From: Flavobacterium psychrophilum DSM 3660 = ATCC 49418 | GTDB taxonomy: Bacteria; Bacteroidota; Bacteroidia; Flavobacteriales; Flavobacteriaceae | Length of the DNA: 64,000 nucleotides | Reading direction: 5' to 3' | Assembly: GCF_002217405.1 (NCBI RefSeq) | Contig: NZ_MUHE01000007.1 | Span: forward strand, 33,166-97,165 | In this document: in pieces, positions 56,301-63,076 of the stretch | Layout of the letters: the number at the start of each line of letters is the position of its first letter | Position numbering within the stretch: position 1 is the stretch's first letter | The notes under the pieces: generated by a model | What the model saw: only the letters and a program-made list of their open reading frames with translations | Told to the model about the DNA's origin: nothing | Databases searched by the model: none | Program-made: the position numbers and the translations under genes

Positions 56301-56584
56301 ACCGCTTGCCCGTTCATCGCCATACTATGCACGTGTTCGACCCCTTTTATATTAGATAATATTTTTTCTAATGGTTTTACAACACGACTTTCTACTTCAC
56401 TTGGGCTAGCACCGGGATAACCCACCATGACATCGGCCATAGGAACATTTATTTGTGGCTCTTCTTCCCTCGGAATTAAAAACGAGCTGTACACTCCAAT
56501 TATCATCAAACCCACCATCAACAAAATGGTCAATTTCGAATTAATAAAAAAATGTGCTATTTTACCTGATATACCTTCTTGCAT
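53360..56584 (-). CDS. RND-family efflux pump, inner-membrane permease
   Basis: A 1074-residue proton-driven exporter of the AcrB/HAE type: twelve transmembrane helices in two sets of six, two large periplasmic loops, and the conserved helix-4 asp in FVVGIVVDDSIIIAENMHRH. N terminus: MQEGISGKIAHFFINSKLTI then IPREEEPQINVPMADVMVGYPGASPSEVE. The substrate is not deducible. Operon: TolC, adaptor, RND, DUF2892. A gap of 167 bp before it contains dispersed element D, so the operon has been interrupted by a repeat. Confidence 0.95.
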   Translation of the reverse strand: MQEGISGKIAHFFINSKLTILLMVGLMIIGVYSSFLIPREEEPQINVPMADVMVGYPGASPSEVESRVVKPLEKILSNIKGVEHVHSMAMNGQAVLIVQFYVGQDVERSYVKLYDELAKHENMFPQGVYKPMVKTRSIDDVPMLGLTLWSEKLDDFEIRQIAEEVTSEVEKVKDVAITREIGGRNRQVKVVLDKDKMAENGVDALGIMQMIQANNGSSQSGSFVNNDQEYLVTTGQFLKSSEDVENLVVGVNANLPVYLKQVASIQDGPATPSSYVSFGYGKANDKFKTSKSEYPAVTISIGKVKGADAMKISEKILERVEQLKKTIITDDVHVEVTRNYGETASDKVGELLMHLAIAIIAVTFLVILAMGWRGGLVVFFSVPLTFALTLFAYYLLGYTLNRITLFALVFVVGIVVDDSIIIAENMHRHFKMKRLPFKQAAIYAINEVGNPTILATFTVIAAILPMAFVSGMMGPYMSPMPIGASIAMLLSLFVALTVTPYLGYHLLQEKDEQKHKEEEGLETNWIYKIYNKLERPLLESSKKRRILIGLTVLLLIGSVTMFFTKSVIVKMLPFDNKNEFQVVIDMPEGTTLERTAAVTQEIAQYLSTVPEVVNYQNYIGTSAPITFNGLVRHYDLRGGSNMADIQVNLLHKENRDLQSHGIAKIVRPEVQKIAKKYGANVKIIEVPPGPPVLSTLVAEIYGPNYKDQIKVANQVKGILETTSDIVDVDWMTEDNQTEYKLEVDKEKAMLNGIAPQQIIGNLTYLLKEYPVSNLYDENSNDNVGIVLSLDDKDKTSLQDIENLKIKGSRGNVVPVSDLVKVIKDTLQKTIYRKDQKRVVYVTADMAGALESPVYAILGMNEKLQKMHLPKGYKVNELYMDQPSDESDFTVKWDGEWQITLEVFRDLGVAFMVVIVIIYMLIVGWFQNFKTPMVMMMAIPLSLIGIVFGHWLLGAFFTATSFIGMIALAGVMVRNSVLLIDFIEIRLHDGIPLKQAIIEAGAVRTTPILLTTGAVVIGASIILFDPIFQGLAISLVFGAIVSTILTLLVVPIIYYVTERKKWEKNIEETDNDIIN

Positions 56585-56599
56585 AATTTTTTTTTATTT

Positions 56600-56693
56600 G
56601 GGCGTAACCCGCTGAAAAAGCGGGTCGGGCTATTCGTTACAATCTTTTTGTTCGTTCCTCTCAAAAAGGATTTCCACTACTATCCCTTACGCG
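56600..56693 (+). repeat. Dispersed structured element, copy D, inside the RND operon
   Basis: It has an outer stem GCGTAA (56602-56607) / TTACGC (56687-56692), a first hairpin CCCGCT / AGCGGG (56608-56613 / 56619-56624), then TTCGTTACAATC and the main hairpin: AATC (56641-56644) / GATT (56669-56672), unpaired G56668, TTTTT (56645-56649) / AAAAA (56663-56667). It lies between the adaptor and permease genes, opposite in strand. Confidence 0.8.
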
Positions 56694-56751
56694 GCATTGT
56701 TTTATAAACCAACTCTTAATTTTATAGAGAAAATTCTCTGAAATCAAATTA

Positions 56752-57837
56752 TCAAAAATTCACTTTGGCACCATTATATAATTTGCCATCAGCAGAAACT
56801 ATATATTGCTCGTTAAACGACAATCCAGATAAAACCTCGACTTGATTACCGAATGTTTTGCCAATTCGCAACCATCTTAAAATAGCTCTATTTCCGTTTC
56901 CAATGGTATAAATTCCAGTTAGTTGTCCTTGTTTTACTAAAGCACTTTCTGGGATTAAGACCTTATCAGATTGTTTTGTTAAGGTAGTAACCTGATTCGC
57001 AACAGGAAATTGCACATTAACAAACATGCCAGATAAGACTTTGTTTCCAGTTGTATTTAAATTAATTTTTACCAAATATTGTCCACCAGTATTTTTTGCC
57101 GAACCACTTACTTCAACCACTTTTCCAGATAATTCCTGATTGGTCGATTTTACTAAAACTTTTACATTCATTCCATTTTTAATCGATGTGATGTCACTTT
57201 CCGATACCATTGCAGTAACTTGCAAACGAGAAGCACCTTCAAGACTTACTAATGGCATTCCTGGATTTGCCATATCGCCTTCTTTAACAAATGTATTGGT
57301 TACTTCGCCTAAAAATGGAGCCGTAATATTAGCATAAGAAAACTGCGCCATTACTTCGTTACGCATTTGTTTTGCCCCTTCTAAACCAGCTTTTGCCATT
57401 TCGTAGCGTGAGGTCATATCATCTAGTTCTTTTTGCGAAGCACTTTGTTGATTAAATAAAGCCGTAAATCGATCATAATCCTTTTTAGCATTGCTAAAAA
57501 CTGCAGTTGCTTGCAAAATAGAAGCCTCTACTTGTGCTTTTTTGGCTTGCAAATCGGTGTTGTTTACACTTACTAATAATTGACCAGCAGTTACTTTTTG
57601 TCCTACTTTTACATAAACTTTTGTAACATAACCCATCATTCTGGTAGAAACATTGGCGCTATTTTCGGCCTCAATTTTTCCGCTAGCAGTTACAAAAGGC
57701 GAATTAGTATTGGCAGATATTCCGCTTACTTTTACAGCAATTGCTGGTGTATTGTTTGTTATTTCGGTTTTCTCTTTTCCGCATGAAAGGAATAAAGTAA
57801 GAGAAAGGACTATGCTTGTTAAAAATATTTTTTTCAT
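56752..57837 (-). CDS. RND efflux periplasmic adaptor (membrane fusion protein)
   Basis: A 361-residue HlyD/AcrA-type lipoprotein: N-terminal lipobox-like LTLFLSCGKEK with the lipid cysteine at residue 20, barrel-sandwich hybrid domain (GYVTKVYVKVGQKVTAGQLL), a coiled-coil hairpin, and a beta-barrel domain (ASRLQVTAMVSESDITSIKN). It links the inner-membrane pump to TolC. The start codon is 2 nt after the TolC stop codon. The metal or drug exported is not deducible. Confidence 0.93.
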   Translation of the reverse strand: MKKIFLTSIVLSLTLFLSCGKEKTEITNNTPAIAVKVSGISANTNSPFVTASGKIEAENSANVSTRMMGYVTKVYVKVGQKVTAGQLLVSVNNTDLQAKKAQVEASILQATAVFSNAKKDYDRFTALFNQQSASQKELDDMTSRYEMAKAGLEGAKQMRNEVMAQFSYANITAPFLGEVTNTFVKEGDMANPGMPLVSLEGASRLQVTAMVSESDITSIKNGMNVKVLVKSTNQELSGKVVEVSGSAKNTGGQYLVKINLNTTGNKVLSGMFVNVQFPVANQVTTLTKQSDKVLIPESALVKQGQLTGIYTIGNGNRAILRWLRIGKTFGNQVEVLSGLSFNEQYIVSADGKLYNGAKVNF

Positions 57838-57839
57838 AA

Positions 57840-59153
57840 TTATCTTGTTAAAAATTGTAAGTATTGTTTAGTAAAATTATATTCGAAAACCGATTGTAAG
57901 TGTTCCAATTCTTTCTGAATCATTTGTGTTTCAGACTGTAATAAATCGGTAGTTTTTTCTAAACCTTGGCTGAAACGATTTTGACGTATTCTATACGCTT
58001 CTTCCGATTGTTCGAAAGCTAATCTTGATAAGGTTACTTTGTTTTCGGCATCTTTCAATTGGCGATTGGTTTTATTCAAATCTAATTGACTTTGCGCTTT
58101 GTATTGCTGAGTTTCTATTGCCGCTTTTTGAAAATCGGCTTTGGCTTTTTCCGTTTTCCCGATAGATTTATAACCATCAAAAAAACTCCAAGACAATTGA
58201 GCACCAACTAAATAACCTTTTGCACTTGTACCAAATAAAGTATGATCATACAACTCATAACTTCCAAAAGCGTTTAATCTAGGCAAGAAATTCATTTTGC
58301 TCGATTGTAGCATTTTTTTATAGGCTTCTGCCAATTTATTCATGGCCTGAATATCTTTTCTATTATCAGATAACTGAGCGTTTACAGCTTCAATAAAAAT
58401 AATATTATCTAATTCTTCGAGAGGTTTAAATACTTTATTTGTGGTATCCTCATTTAGAAGAAAACCCAAATAATCGGACACGTTTTGAACATTACTTTTT
58501 GCGTATTGCAACTGATTTGTAATTTCATTAACACGAACTTCAACATTAAGCAAATCGGTTTTTTGTACCATTCCCTGTTTAAAATAATTTCCAACCAATT
58601 TTAAATTGGCTTTACCAGTTGCATTTGCTTTTTCTAAAACTTTTACAGCTTTGTATGCCAATTGTAATTGCATAAATGTTTTAGAAAGATCAAGTTCTAG
58701 GTGTTCTTTTGTGCGTTCGGTTTGCAATTGAAACGCTTCCATTTTAACTTTGGCTGCTTGCCTTGCGTAAATTCCATCTATATTAATTAATGGTTGTTGG
58801 ATTTCGAATTTTGTAGCAAAATTTTGAATTTTAGCTGGATTATTTAACAAATCTGGATTAAAATCTGAGGCTGTTACTATTTCCTGATTCAATTTAGAAC
58901 CAAAAGCCATCAAAGGATTTGTTGTAGAAATCGCCGTGTGTGAAGCAGTAATACTAGGTAAGAATAGTGAATTAGATTGTTTATAATCTGCTTGTGCCGA
59001 TTTAAAATTCTGATTTCCTATTTTAATTTGTAGGTTTTTGTCGGATGCTTTTTGCCAAATATCTTTTTTAGAAATAGCCAAAGTATCCTGACTATAACTA
59101 ATGGTTGAAAAGGAAATTGTTGCTAGGAGTACTATTAAATTTATTTTCTTCAT
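57840..59153 (-). CDS. TolC-family outer-membrane efflux protein
   Basis: A 437-residue outer-membrane channel with signal peptide MKKINLIVLLATISFSTISY and two OEP repeats made of long helices (NATGKANLKLVGNYFKQGMV, SEEAYRIRQNRFSQGLEKTT). The start is the ATG at 59153, confirmed by a TATATTTG box 24 nt upstream and a palindromic operator further up; the longer open frame would overlap this promoter. It is the first gene of the TolC-adaptor-RND-DUF2892 operon. Confidence 0.94.
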   Translation of the reverse strand: MKKINLIVLLATISFSTISYSQDTLAISKKDIWQKASDKNLQIKIGNQNFKSAQADYKQSNSLFLPSITASHTAISTTNPLMAFGSKLNQEIVTASDFNPDLLNNPAKIQNFATKFEIQQPLINIDGIYARQAAKVKMEAFQLQTERTKEHLELDLSKTFMQLQLAYKAVKVLEKANATGKANLKLVGNYFKQGMVQKTDLLNVEVRVNEITNQLQYAKSNVQNVSDYLGFLLNEDTTNKVFKPLEELDNIIFIEAVNAQLSDNRKDIQAMNKLAEAYKKMLQSSKMNFLPRLNAFGSYELYDHTLFGTSAKGYLVGAQLSWSFFDGYKSIGKTEKAKADFQKAAIETQQYKAQSQLDLNKTNRQLKDAENKVTLSRLAFEQSEEAYRIRQNRFSQGLEKTTDLLQSETQMIQKELEHLQSVFEYNFTKQYLQFLTR

Positions 59154-59176
59154 GATTGTATTTCTAAATAATGAAG

Positions 59177-59184
59177 CAAATATA
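59177..59184 (-). promoter_or_regulatory. tolC-type operon promoter -7 box
   Basis: TATATTTG on the minus strand (TAnnTTTG). Its final G (59177) lies 24 nt from the A of the TolC ATG, and 22 nt separate the box from the operator at 59207-59220. The same spacings occur at the persulfide dioxygenase promoter. Confidence 0.75.
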
Positions 59185-59206
59185 TAATGCGAAAAAGGGG
59201 AAGTCA

Positions 59207-59220
59207 GTAACAAATGTCAC
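59207..59220 (-). promoter_or_regulatory. Predicted Crp/Fnr-type operator of the efflux operon
   Basis: GTGACATTTGTTAC on the minus strand, an imperfect palindrome of the form GTRAYAWWTRTYAC. Its centre lies about 43 nt before the predicted transcription start, the class II activator position. The matching operator is at 62246-62259. Confidence 0.7.
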
Positions 59221-59232
59221 ATAGACAAAAAA

Positions 59233-59258
59233 AAAGTGTTTGATTGCTCAAACACTTT
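59233..59258 (-). terminator. Terminator of the cysteine-rich protein gene
   Basis: AAAGTGTTTGA (59233-59243), loop TTGC, TCAAACACTTT (59248-59258), with an A-run before it in plus-strand order (T-run on the minus strand). Confidence 0.8.
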
Positions 59259-59288
59259 AAAATGTGGTTTAAAATTTTATTTTAAATT

Positions 59289-59498
59289 TTATTTTTTTGC
59301 ACAACATCCTGCCTTTTTATCTTTCGTACAAGATTTCATTTCTTCTTTAGTACATGTTTTTTTATCTTTATGATCACATGTTTTTTTATCTTTATGAGTA
59401 GTACATTCTTTCTTATCTTTTGGTTTTGCTTCTTGAGCGTTGATGTTTGTTGTAAATAAGAATGTTACAATTGCTAATGTTGAAATTAATTTTTTCAT
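59289..59498 (-). CDS. Small secreted Cys/Lys-rich protein
   Basis: A 69-residue protein: signal peptide MKKLISTLAIVTFLFTTNIN then AQEAKPKDKKECTTHKDKKT and repeated units of the form K-K-x-C-x-x-x-K, ending in KKAGCCAKK. The mature part has seven cysteines and two histidines among many lysines. It could be a periplasmic metal-binding or sulfide-trapping peptide. Transcribed alone, with its own terminator, between the efflux and sulfur operons. I know no close relative. Confidence 0.75.
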   Translation of the reverse strand: MKKLISTLAIVTFLFTTNINAQEAKPKDKKECTTHKDKKTCDHKDKKTCTKEEMKSCTKDKKAGCCAKK

Positions 59499-59936
59499 TT
59501 TATATGGTTTTTAATATTTAATACTTATTTTTTTCTTAGGAAATGCAATTTATTTCGGGCGGTTACCGGATATTTTCGTTATGTTTTTCAGTTAAAAATT
59601 ATGTATAATATAAATTTTGTTTTTGATGAATTTCGAAATTATTATGTATTAAAACGGCTTCAATCTAATTTATGATAAATTAACTTGCATCGAAGTGTAA
59701 ACTTAAAACACTTTTTACTTTCTCACATTTATCGGATTTAAAATTATTGTTTTTACAGCAAGAAATCTGATATTTAGAAAAATATATTTTTTATTTTAAG
59801 AGTTCGAGCAACTGTTATAGCAATAAAACAAAAACACAATATACTAACGCTTAACTTTATAATGATAAATATAAAAAAAAATAATTTTAAAAAGCACAAA
59901 ATTTAAATCTTGTGTATTTTTTAACATTCTCCTTGT
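59499..59936. other. Intergenic region between cysteine-rich gene and thioredoxin
   Basis: About 440 bp without a coding sequence. A short palindrome CGGTTACCG is at 59560-59568, and the thioredoxin terminator at 59895-59914. Nothing else is supported. Confidence 0.55.
59895..59914 (-). terminator. Probable terminator of the sulfur operon
   Basis: CACAAAATTT / AAATCTTGTG (59895-59914), one G-U pair, followed by T-run on the minus strand, 22 nt beyond the thioredoxin stop codon. Confidence 0.6.
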
Positions 59937-60239
59937 TTAATTACTTTTTTCTAAAATTATTCTAATAATTTCATCTTTAGATAAAACACCAGATTGCCTC
60001 CATAATTGTTTTCCGTTTTGATACAAAATCATTGTAGGAACACCACGAACTTGGTATTTAGCGGCTAATTCTTGATTTTTATCAACATCAATTTTAATTA
60101 TTGAAATACGATTGCCAATACTATTTTTAACTTCTTTCAAGATAGGCGCTAGCATCTGACAAGGACCACACCACGTTCCAAAAAAATCTATTAAAACGGG
60201 TTTTTCTGAATTTATTATATCATGAAAAGTATTATTCAT
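59937..60239 (-). CDS. trxA: Thioredoxin, last gene of the sulfur operon
   Basis: A 100-residue thioredoxin with active site GTWCGPCQM near residue 23, and the cis-proline VRGVPTMILY. It starts 2 nt after the DUF2892 stop codon. In this operon its likely job is to reduce persulfides on the rhodaneses or to regenerate enzyme cysteines. Confidence 0.95.
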   Translation of the reverse strand: MNNTFHDIINSEKPVLIDFFGTWCGPCQMLAPILKEVKNSIGNRISIIKIDVDKNQELAAKYQVRGVPTMILYQNGKQLWRQSGVLSKDEIIRIILEKSN

Positions 60240-60241
60240 CT

Positions 60242-60439
60242 TTATTTTTTTCTGTTAGTAGGAATTGTGCAACCATTTTGGCTACAGCCTAAATTAAAAA
60301 TCACTTGAACTAAGAAAAATAACCCAATAGCTATAAAAGCCCATTGACCAGTTGTGTAAGCTTGACCAAATAAAAATATTGCAAATACTAACCGTACCCA
60401 ACGCATTAAATGCCAATTTAAAAACAATAAATCTTTCAT
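60242..60439 (-). CDS. DUF2892 membrane protein, split-YgaP partner
   Basis: A 65-residue protein: two transmembrane helices (MRWVRLVFAIFLFGQAYTTG, WAFIAIGLFFLVQVIFNLG) then GCSQNGCTIPTNRKK with two cysteines five apart. Together with the preceding single rhodanese it corresponds to the two halves of YgaP (rhodanese plus DUF2892), encoded here as separate genes. Gaps to both neighbours are 2 nt. Confidence 0.88.
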   Translation of the reverse strand: MKDLLFLNWHLMRWVRLVFAIFLFGQAYTTGQWAFIAIGLFFLVQVIFNLGCSQNGCTIPTNRKK

Positions 60440-60441
60440 AA

Positions 60442-60759
60442 TTAGCTGTTTAATAAATTATCTATATTTTTCCAAGTCTTACCATTTATAACATTAGTAA
60501 AACCGTTTTTTTCTAATATTCCTTTGGCTTGGCTACTTCTCATACCGCTTTGGCAGAAAACAATAATGTTTTTTTTCCCTTTAAACTTTTCTATTTTATT
60601 TTTTATTTGATCTAAAGGAATATTTGTAGAGCCTTTTACATGACCCGCTAAATATTCTCCTTGCGAACGAACATCGACTAGAAAAGCGCCGTTTGTAATT
60701 ATTTCTTTTAAATTGATAGTACTACTACCTGAAAATAGTTTTTTAAAAAAATTAAACAT
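60442..60759 (-). CDS. Single-domain rhodanese
   Basis: A 105-residue sulfurtransferase. The persulfide-forming cysteine is in IVFCQSGMRSSQ, and FLVDVRSQGEYLAGHVKGS is the N-terminal rhodanese motif. I start at the ATG at 60759 (MFNFFKKLFSG), 12 nt after the persulfide dioxygenase stop; the longer frame start overlaps that gene by 31 nt and its extra residues are not family-like. It probably moves sulfane sulfur between operon members. Confidence 0.92.
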   Translation of the reverse strand: MFNFFKKLFSGSSTINLKEIITNGAFLVDVRSQGEYLAGHVKGSTNIPLDQIKNKIEKFKGKKNIIVFCQSGMRSSQAKGILEKNGFTNVINGKTWKNIDNLLNS

Positions 60760-60770
60760 GGCTTGGTTTT

Positions 60771-62192
60771 TTAGTTTTGTTTTAAAATTTTGCTTTGACA
60801 AACGAAATCGGTTTTTGGCAAATTTGTTTTTGCAATGGCATTGTACCCCCCCTCTATTTCGGTAAAATTTCTATACCCTCGGGCTTGTAATATAGAGGCC
60901 GCAATCATACTACGATACCCACCTGCACAATGCATAAAGAAATGTTCTTTCGGATTGATGTCTTTTATCCAATCGTTTATATTTGCTAAAGGTTTGCAAA
61001 AAGCTTCTTCGATATGTGCTGCACTATATTCTGTTTCTTTACGAATATCGATAATTTTACTTTCGCCTATTTTTACTTTGTTTTCAAATTCGGCAGCGGT
61101 AATTCGGTTTACAGTATCTATTTCTTTTCCTGTATTTTTCCAAGATTGAAAACCACCTTGCAAATGGCCTAAAATAGTATCGAAACCTACACGGCTTAGT
61201 CTAGTTATAGTTTCTTCTTCTTTACCAATGTCTGAAACTATGATTATTGGCTGGTTTACATTGGCAATTAATGCACCTACCCAAGGGGCAAAATCTCCAG
61301 CGATGCCAATATTTATAGATTGCGGAATATGTCCTTTAGCAAAATCGCTATTGCTTCTGGTATCTAAAATTAAAGCGGTTGTTTCTTCAGCAATGGCTTC
61401 AAATTCTGTTACTGATAACGCTTTCATGCCGGCGTGCAATACATTTTCGAAACTAGGAATTCCTGATTTATTCATGGCTACATTCATTCCAAAATACGAC
61501 GGAGGCGGTAATAAACCATCTGTTACTTCGGCAATAAATTCAGCTTTAGTCATATTAGCTCTTAGTGCATAATTAGATTGTTTTTGTTCTCCTATAGTAG
61601 ATACCGTTTCTTTACTCATATTTTTGCCACAAGCAGAACCGGCACCATGTGCGGGATATACTATTACATCGTCAGCAAGTGTCATTATTTTTGTTCTTAA
61701 TGAATCGAACAATATGCCAGCCAACTCATCTTGTGTCATTGATGCGGCTTTTTGTGCTAAATCTGGTCGCCCCACATCACCAATAAACAAAGTATCTCCT
61801 GAGAAAACAGCTTTGTCTTTTCCGTTTTCGTCAATAAGCAAAAAACAAGAACTTTCCATAGTATGTCCAGGGGTGTGTAATACTTTTATTTTAATATTCC
61901 CTATGGTAAATTCTTGGTTATCATGAGCAGAAATAAATTCGAAATCAGGTTTTGCAGTAGGCCCATAAACAATTGATGCGCCAGTTTTTGTGCTTAAATC
62001 TAAATGACCAGAAACAAAATCGGCATGAAAATGGGTTTCAAAAATATATTTCAACTTCACATTATCTCTTTCTAGCCTGTCTAGATAAGGTTTTGTTTCA
62101 CGAAGTGGGTCTATAATAACAGCCTCACCATTTGAAGTAATATAATAAGCTCCTTGAGCTAAACATCCTGTGTAAATTTGTTCTATTTGCAT
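60771..62192 (-). CDS. CstB-like persulfide dioxygenase with pseudo-rhodanese and rhodanese domains
   Basis: A 473-residue protein with three parts, the order of Staphylococcus CstB. (1) Metallo-lactamase domain (1-240): ETHFHADFVSGH, LHTPGHTMESSC, FSGDTLFIGDVGRPDLAQKA, VYPAHGAGSACG; the F in HFHADF, where many hydrolases have H, suits a mononuclear iron persulfide dioxygenase. (2) A rhodanese-like domain without cysteine (ILDTRSNSDFAKGHIPQSIN, with SDIGKEEE in place of the catalytic loop). (3) An active rhodanese with MHCAGGYRSMIA. It would oxidise glutathione-type persulfides to sulfite, and make thiosulfate. First gene of the operon, under an operator-promoter at 62216-62259. Confidence 0.92.
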   Translation of the reverse strand: MQIEQIYTGCLAQGAYYITSNGEAVIIDPLRETKPYLDRLERDNVKLKYIFETHFHADFVSGHLDLSTKTGASIVYGPTAKPDFEFISAHDNQEFTIGNIKIKVLHTPGHTMESSCFLLIDENGKDKAVFSGDTLFIGDVGRPDLAQKAASMTQDELAGILFDSLRTKIMTLADDVIVYPAHGAGSACGKNMSKETVSTIGEQKQSNYALRANMTKAEFIAEVTDGLLPPPSYFGMNVAMNKSGIPSFENVLHAGMKALSVTEFEAIAEETTALILDTRSNSDFAKGHIPQSINIGIAGDFAPWVGALIANVNQPIIIVSDIGKEEETITRLSRVGFDTILGHLQGGFQSWKNTGKEIDTVNRITAAEFENKVKIGESKIIDIRKETEYSAAHIEEAFCKPLANINDWIKDINPKEHFFMHCAGGYRSMIAASILQARGYRNFTEIEGGYNAIAKTNLPKTDFVCQSKILKQN

Positions 62193-62215
62193 GATATTTT
62201 TTCAATATGATTAGA

Positions 62216-62223
62216 CAAAAATA
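62216..62223 (-). promoter_or_regulatory. Persulfide dioxygenase operon promoter -7 box
   Basis: TATTTTTG on the minus strand (TAnnTTTG). The final G is 24 nt from the A of the ATG, and 22 nt separate the box from the operator, the same as for the efflux operon. Confidence 0.75.
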
Positions 62224-62245
62224 AGCCTTCTTTTTTTTATAATTA

Positions 62246-62259
62246 GTGATAATTATCAC
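62246..62259 (-). promoter_or_regulatory. Predicted Crp/Fnr-type operator of the sulfur operon
   Basis: GTGATAATTATCAC, a perfect 14-bp palindrome of the form GTRAYAWWTRTYAC, about 43 nt before the predicted transcription start. It lies in the 82-bp gap between the TauE exporter gene and the dioxygenase gene. Confidence 0.75.
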
Positions 62260-62274
62260 AGTTCTATTTTATAT

Positions 62275-63060
62275 TTATAAAAAAAATTCTTTATAAATAA
62301 TATACCCTCCCATGACCAAAACAAACCAACCAAAAGCTGGTTTTAATTTAGCACCATCTATTTTTTTTGACAAATGAGTTCCTATAAACATTCCCAAAAT
62401 CGCTATTGATGATATGATTAATAGCAATTTATAATCTACTTCAATTCCGTTTATAATATCGCCACCAAATCCTATCATCGAATTAATAAAAATGATAAAT
62501 AAGGAAGTTCCTATAGCCTGCTTCATTTCTAAACTGGCAAAAAACACTAATGCAGGAATAATAAGAAAACCGCCTCCAGCACCTAAAAAACCTGTTACAA
62601 AACCAACTATTAACCCAATAAAAGACAACTGAACAAAGCCAATTCCTTCTGTTTTTTTATTAGAATTTGATTTTTTTATCATTGATATAGATGCAAAAAT
62701 CATCAATATTGCAAAAACAATCATAATGAGTGAATTCTTCGTAACCTCAAAATTATTGACGACAAACAAATGATTGGGAACATTAGGCAATATTATTTTT
62801 CGAACAAATAATAGTGATAATACAGAAGGAAAGGCAAAATACAAAGCCGATTTTATTTTTAAATTCCCTAACAAGTAATGCTTATAAGATCCTATTCCCG
62901 CTGTTATTCCTACTATAAATAAGGAATAACTAGTGGCATTTTCTGGATTTATTTTAAATAAATATACCAATATAGGTATGGTAAGAATAGAACCACCACC
63001 TCCTATTAATCCTAATGAAATTCCTATAAGTATTGAAGCAAAATAGCCTAAATATTCCAT
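62275..63060 (-). CDS. TauE/SafE-family sulfite or organosulfur exporter
   Basis: A 261-residue inner-membrane protein with eight hydrophobic segments in two repeats, each with the family glycine-rich motif (GISLGLIGGGGSILTIPILV and GFVTGFLGAGGGFLIIPALV). In the staphylococcal cst locus a TauE protein removes sulfite or thiosulfate produced by CstB; the same job is likely here because the next gene is the persulfide dioxygenase. It appears to be co-transcribed with the upstream carboxypeptidase-like domain gene (16-nt gap), while the dioxygenase operon has its own promoter. Confidence 0.92.
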   Translation of the reverse strand: MEYLGYFASILIGISLGLIGGGGSILTIPILVYLFKINPENATSYSLFIVGITAGIGSYKHYLLGNLKIKSALYFAFPSVLSLLFVRKIILPNVPNHLFVVNNFEVTKNSLIMIVFAILMIFASISMIKKSNSNKKTEGIGFVQLSFIGLIVGFVTGFLGAGGGFLIIPALVFFASLEMKQAIGTSLFIIFINSMIGFGGDIINGIEVDYKLLLIISSIAILGMFIGTHLSKKIDGAKLKPAFGWFVLVMGGYIIYKEFFL

Positions 63061-63076
63061 TGTGATTTTTTTTAAA

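Noticed and set aside
59560..59568. CGGTTACCG palindrome as an operator for the cysteine-rich gene
   Set aside because: Nine bases only, single occurrence, and no promoter box nearby.
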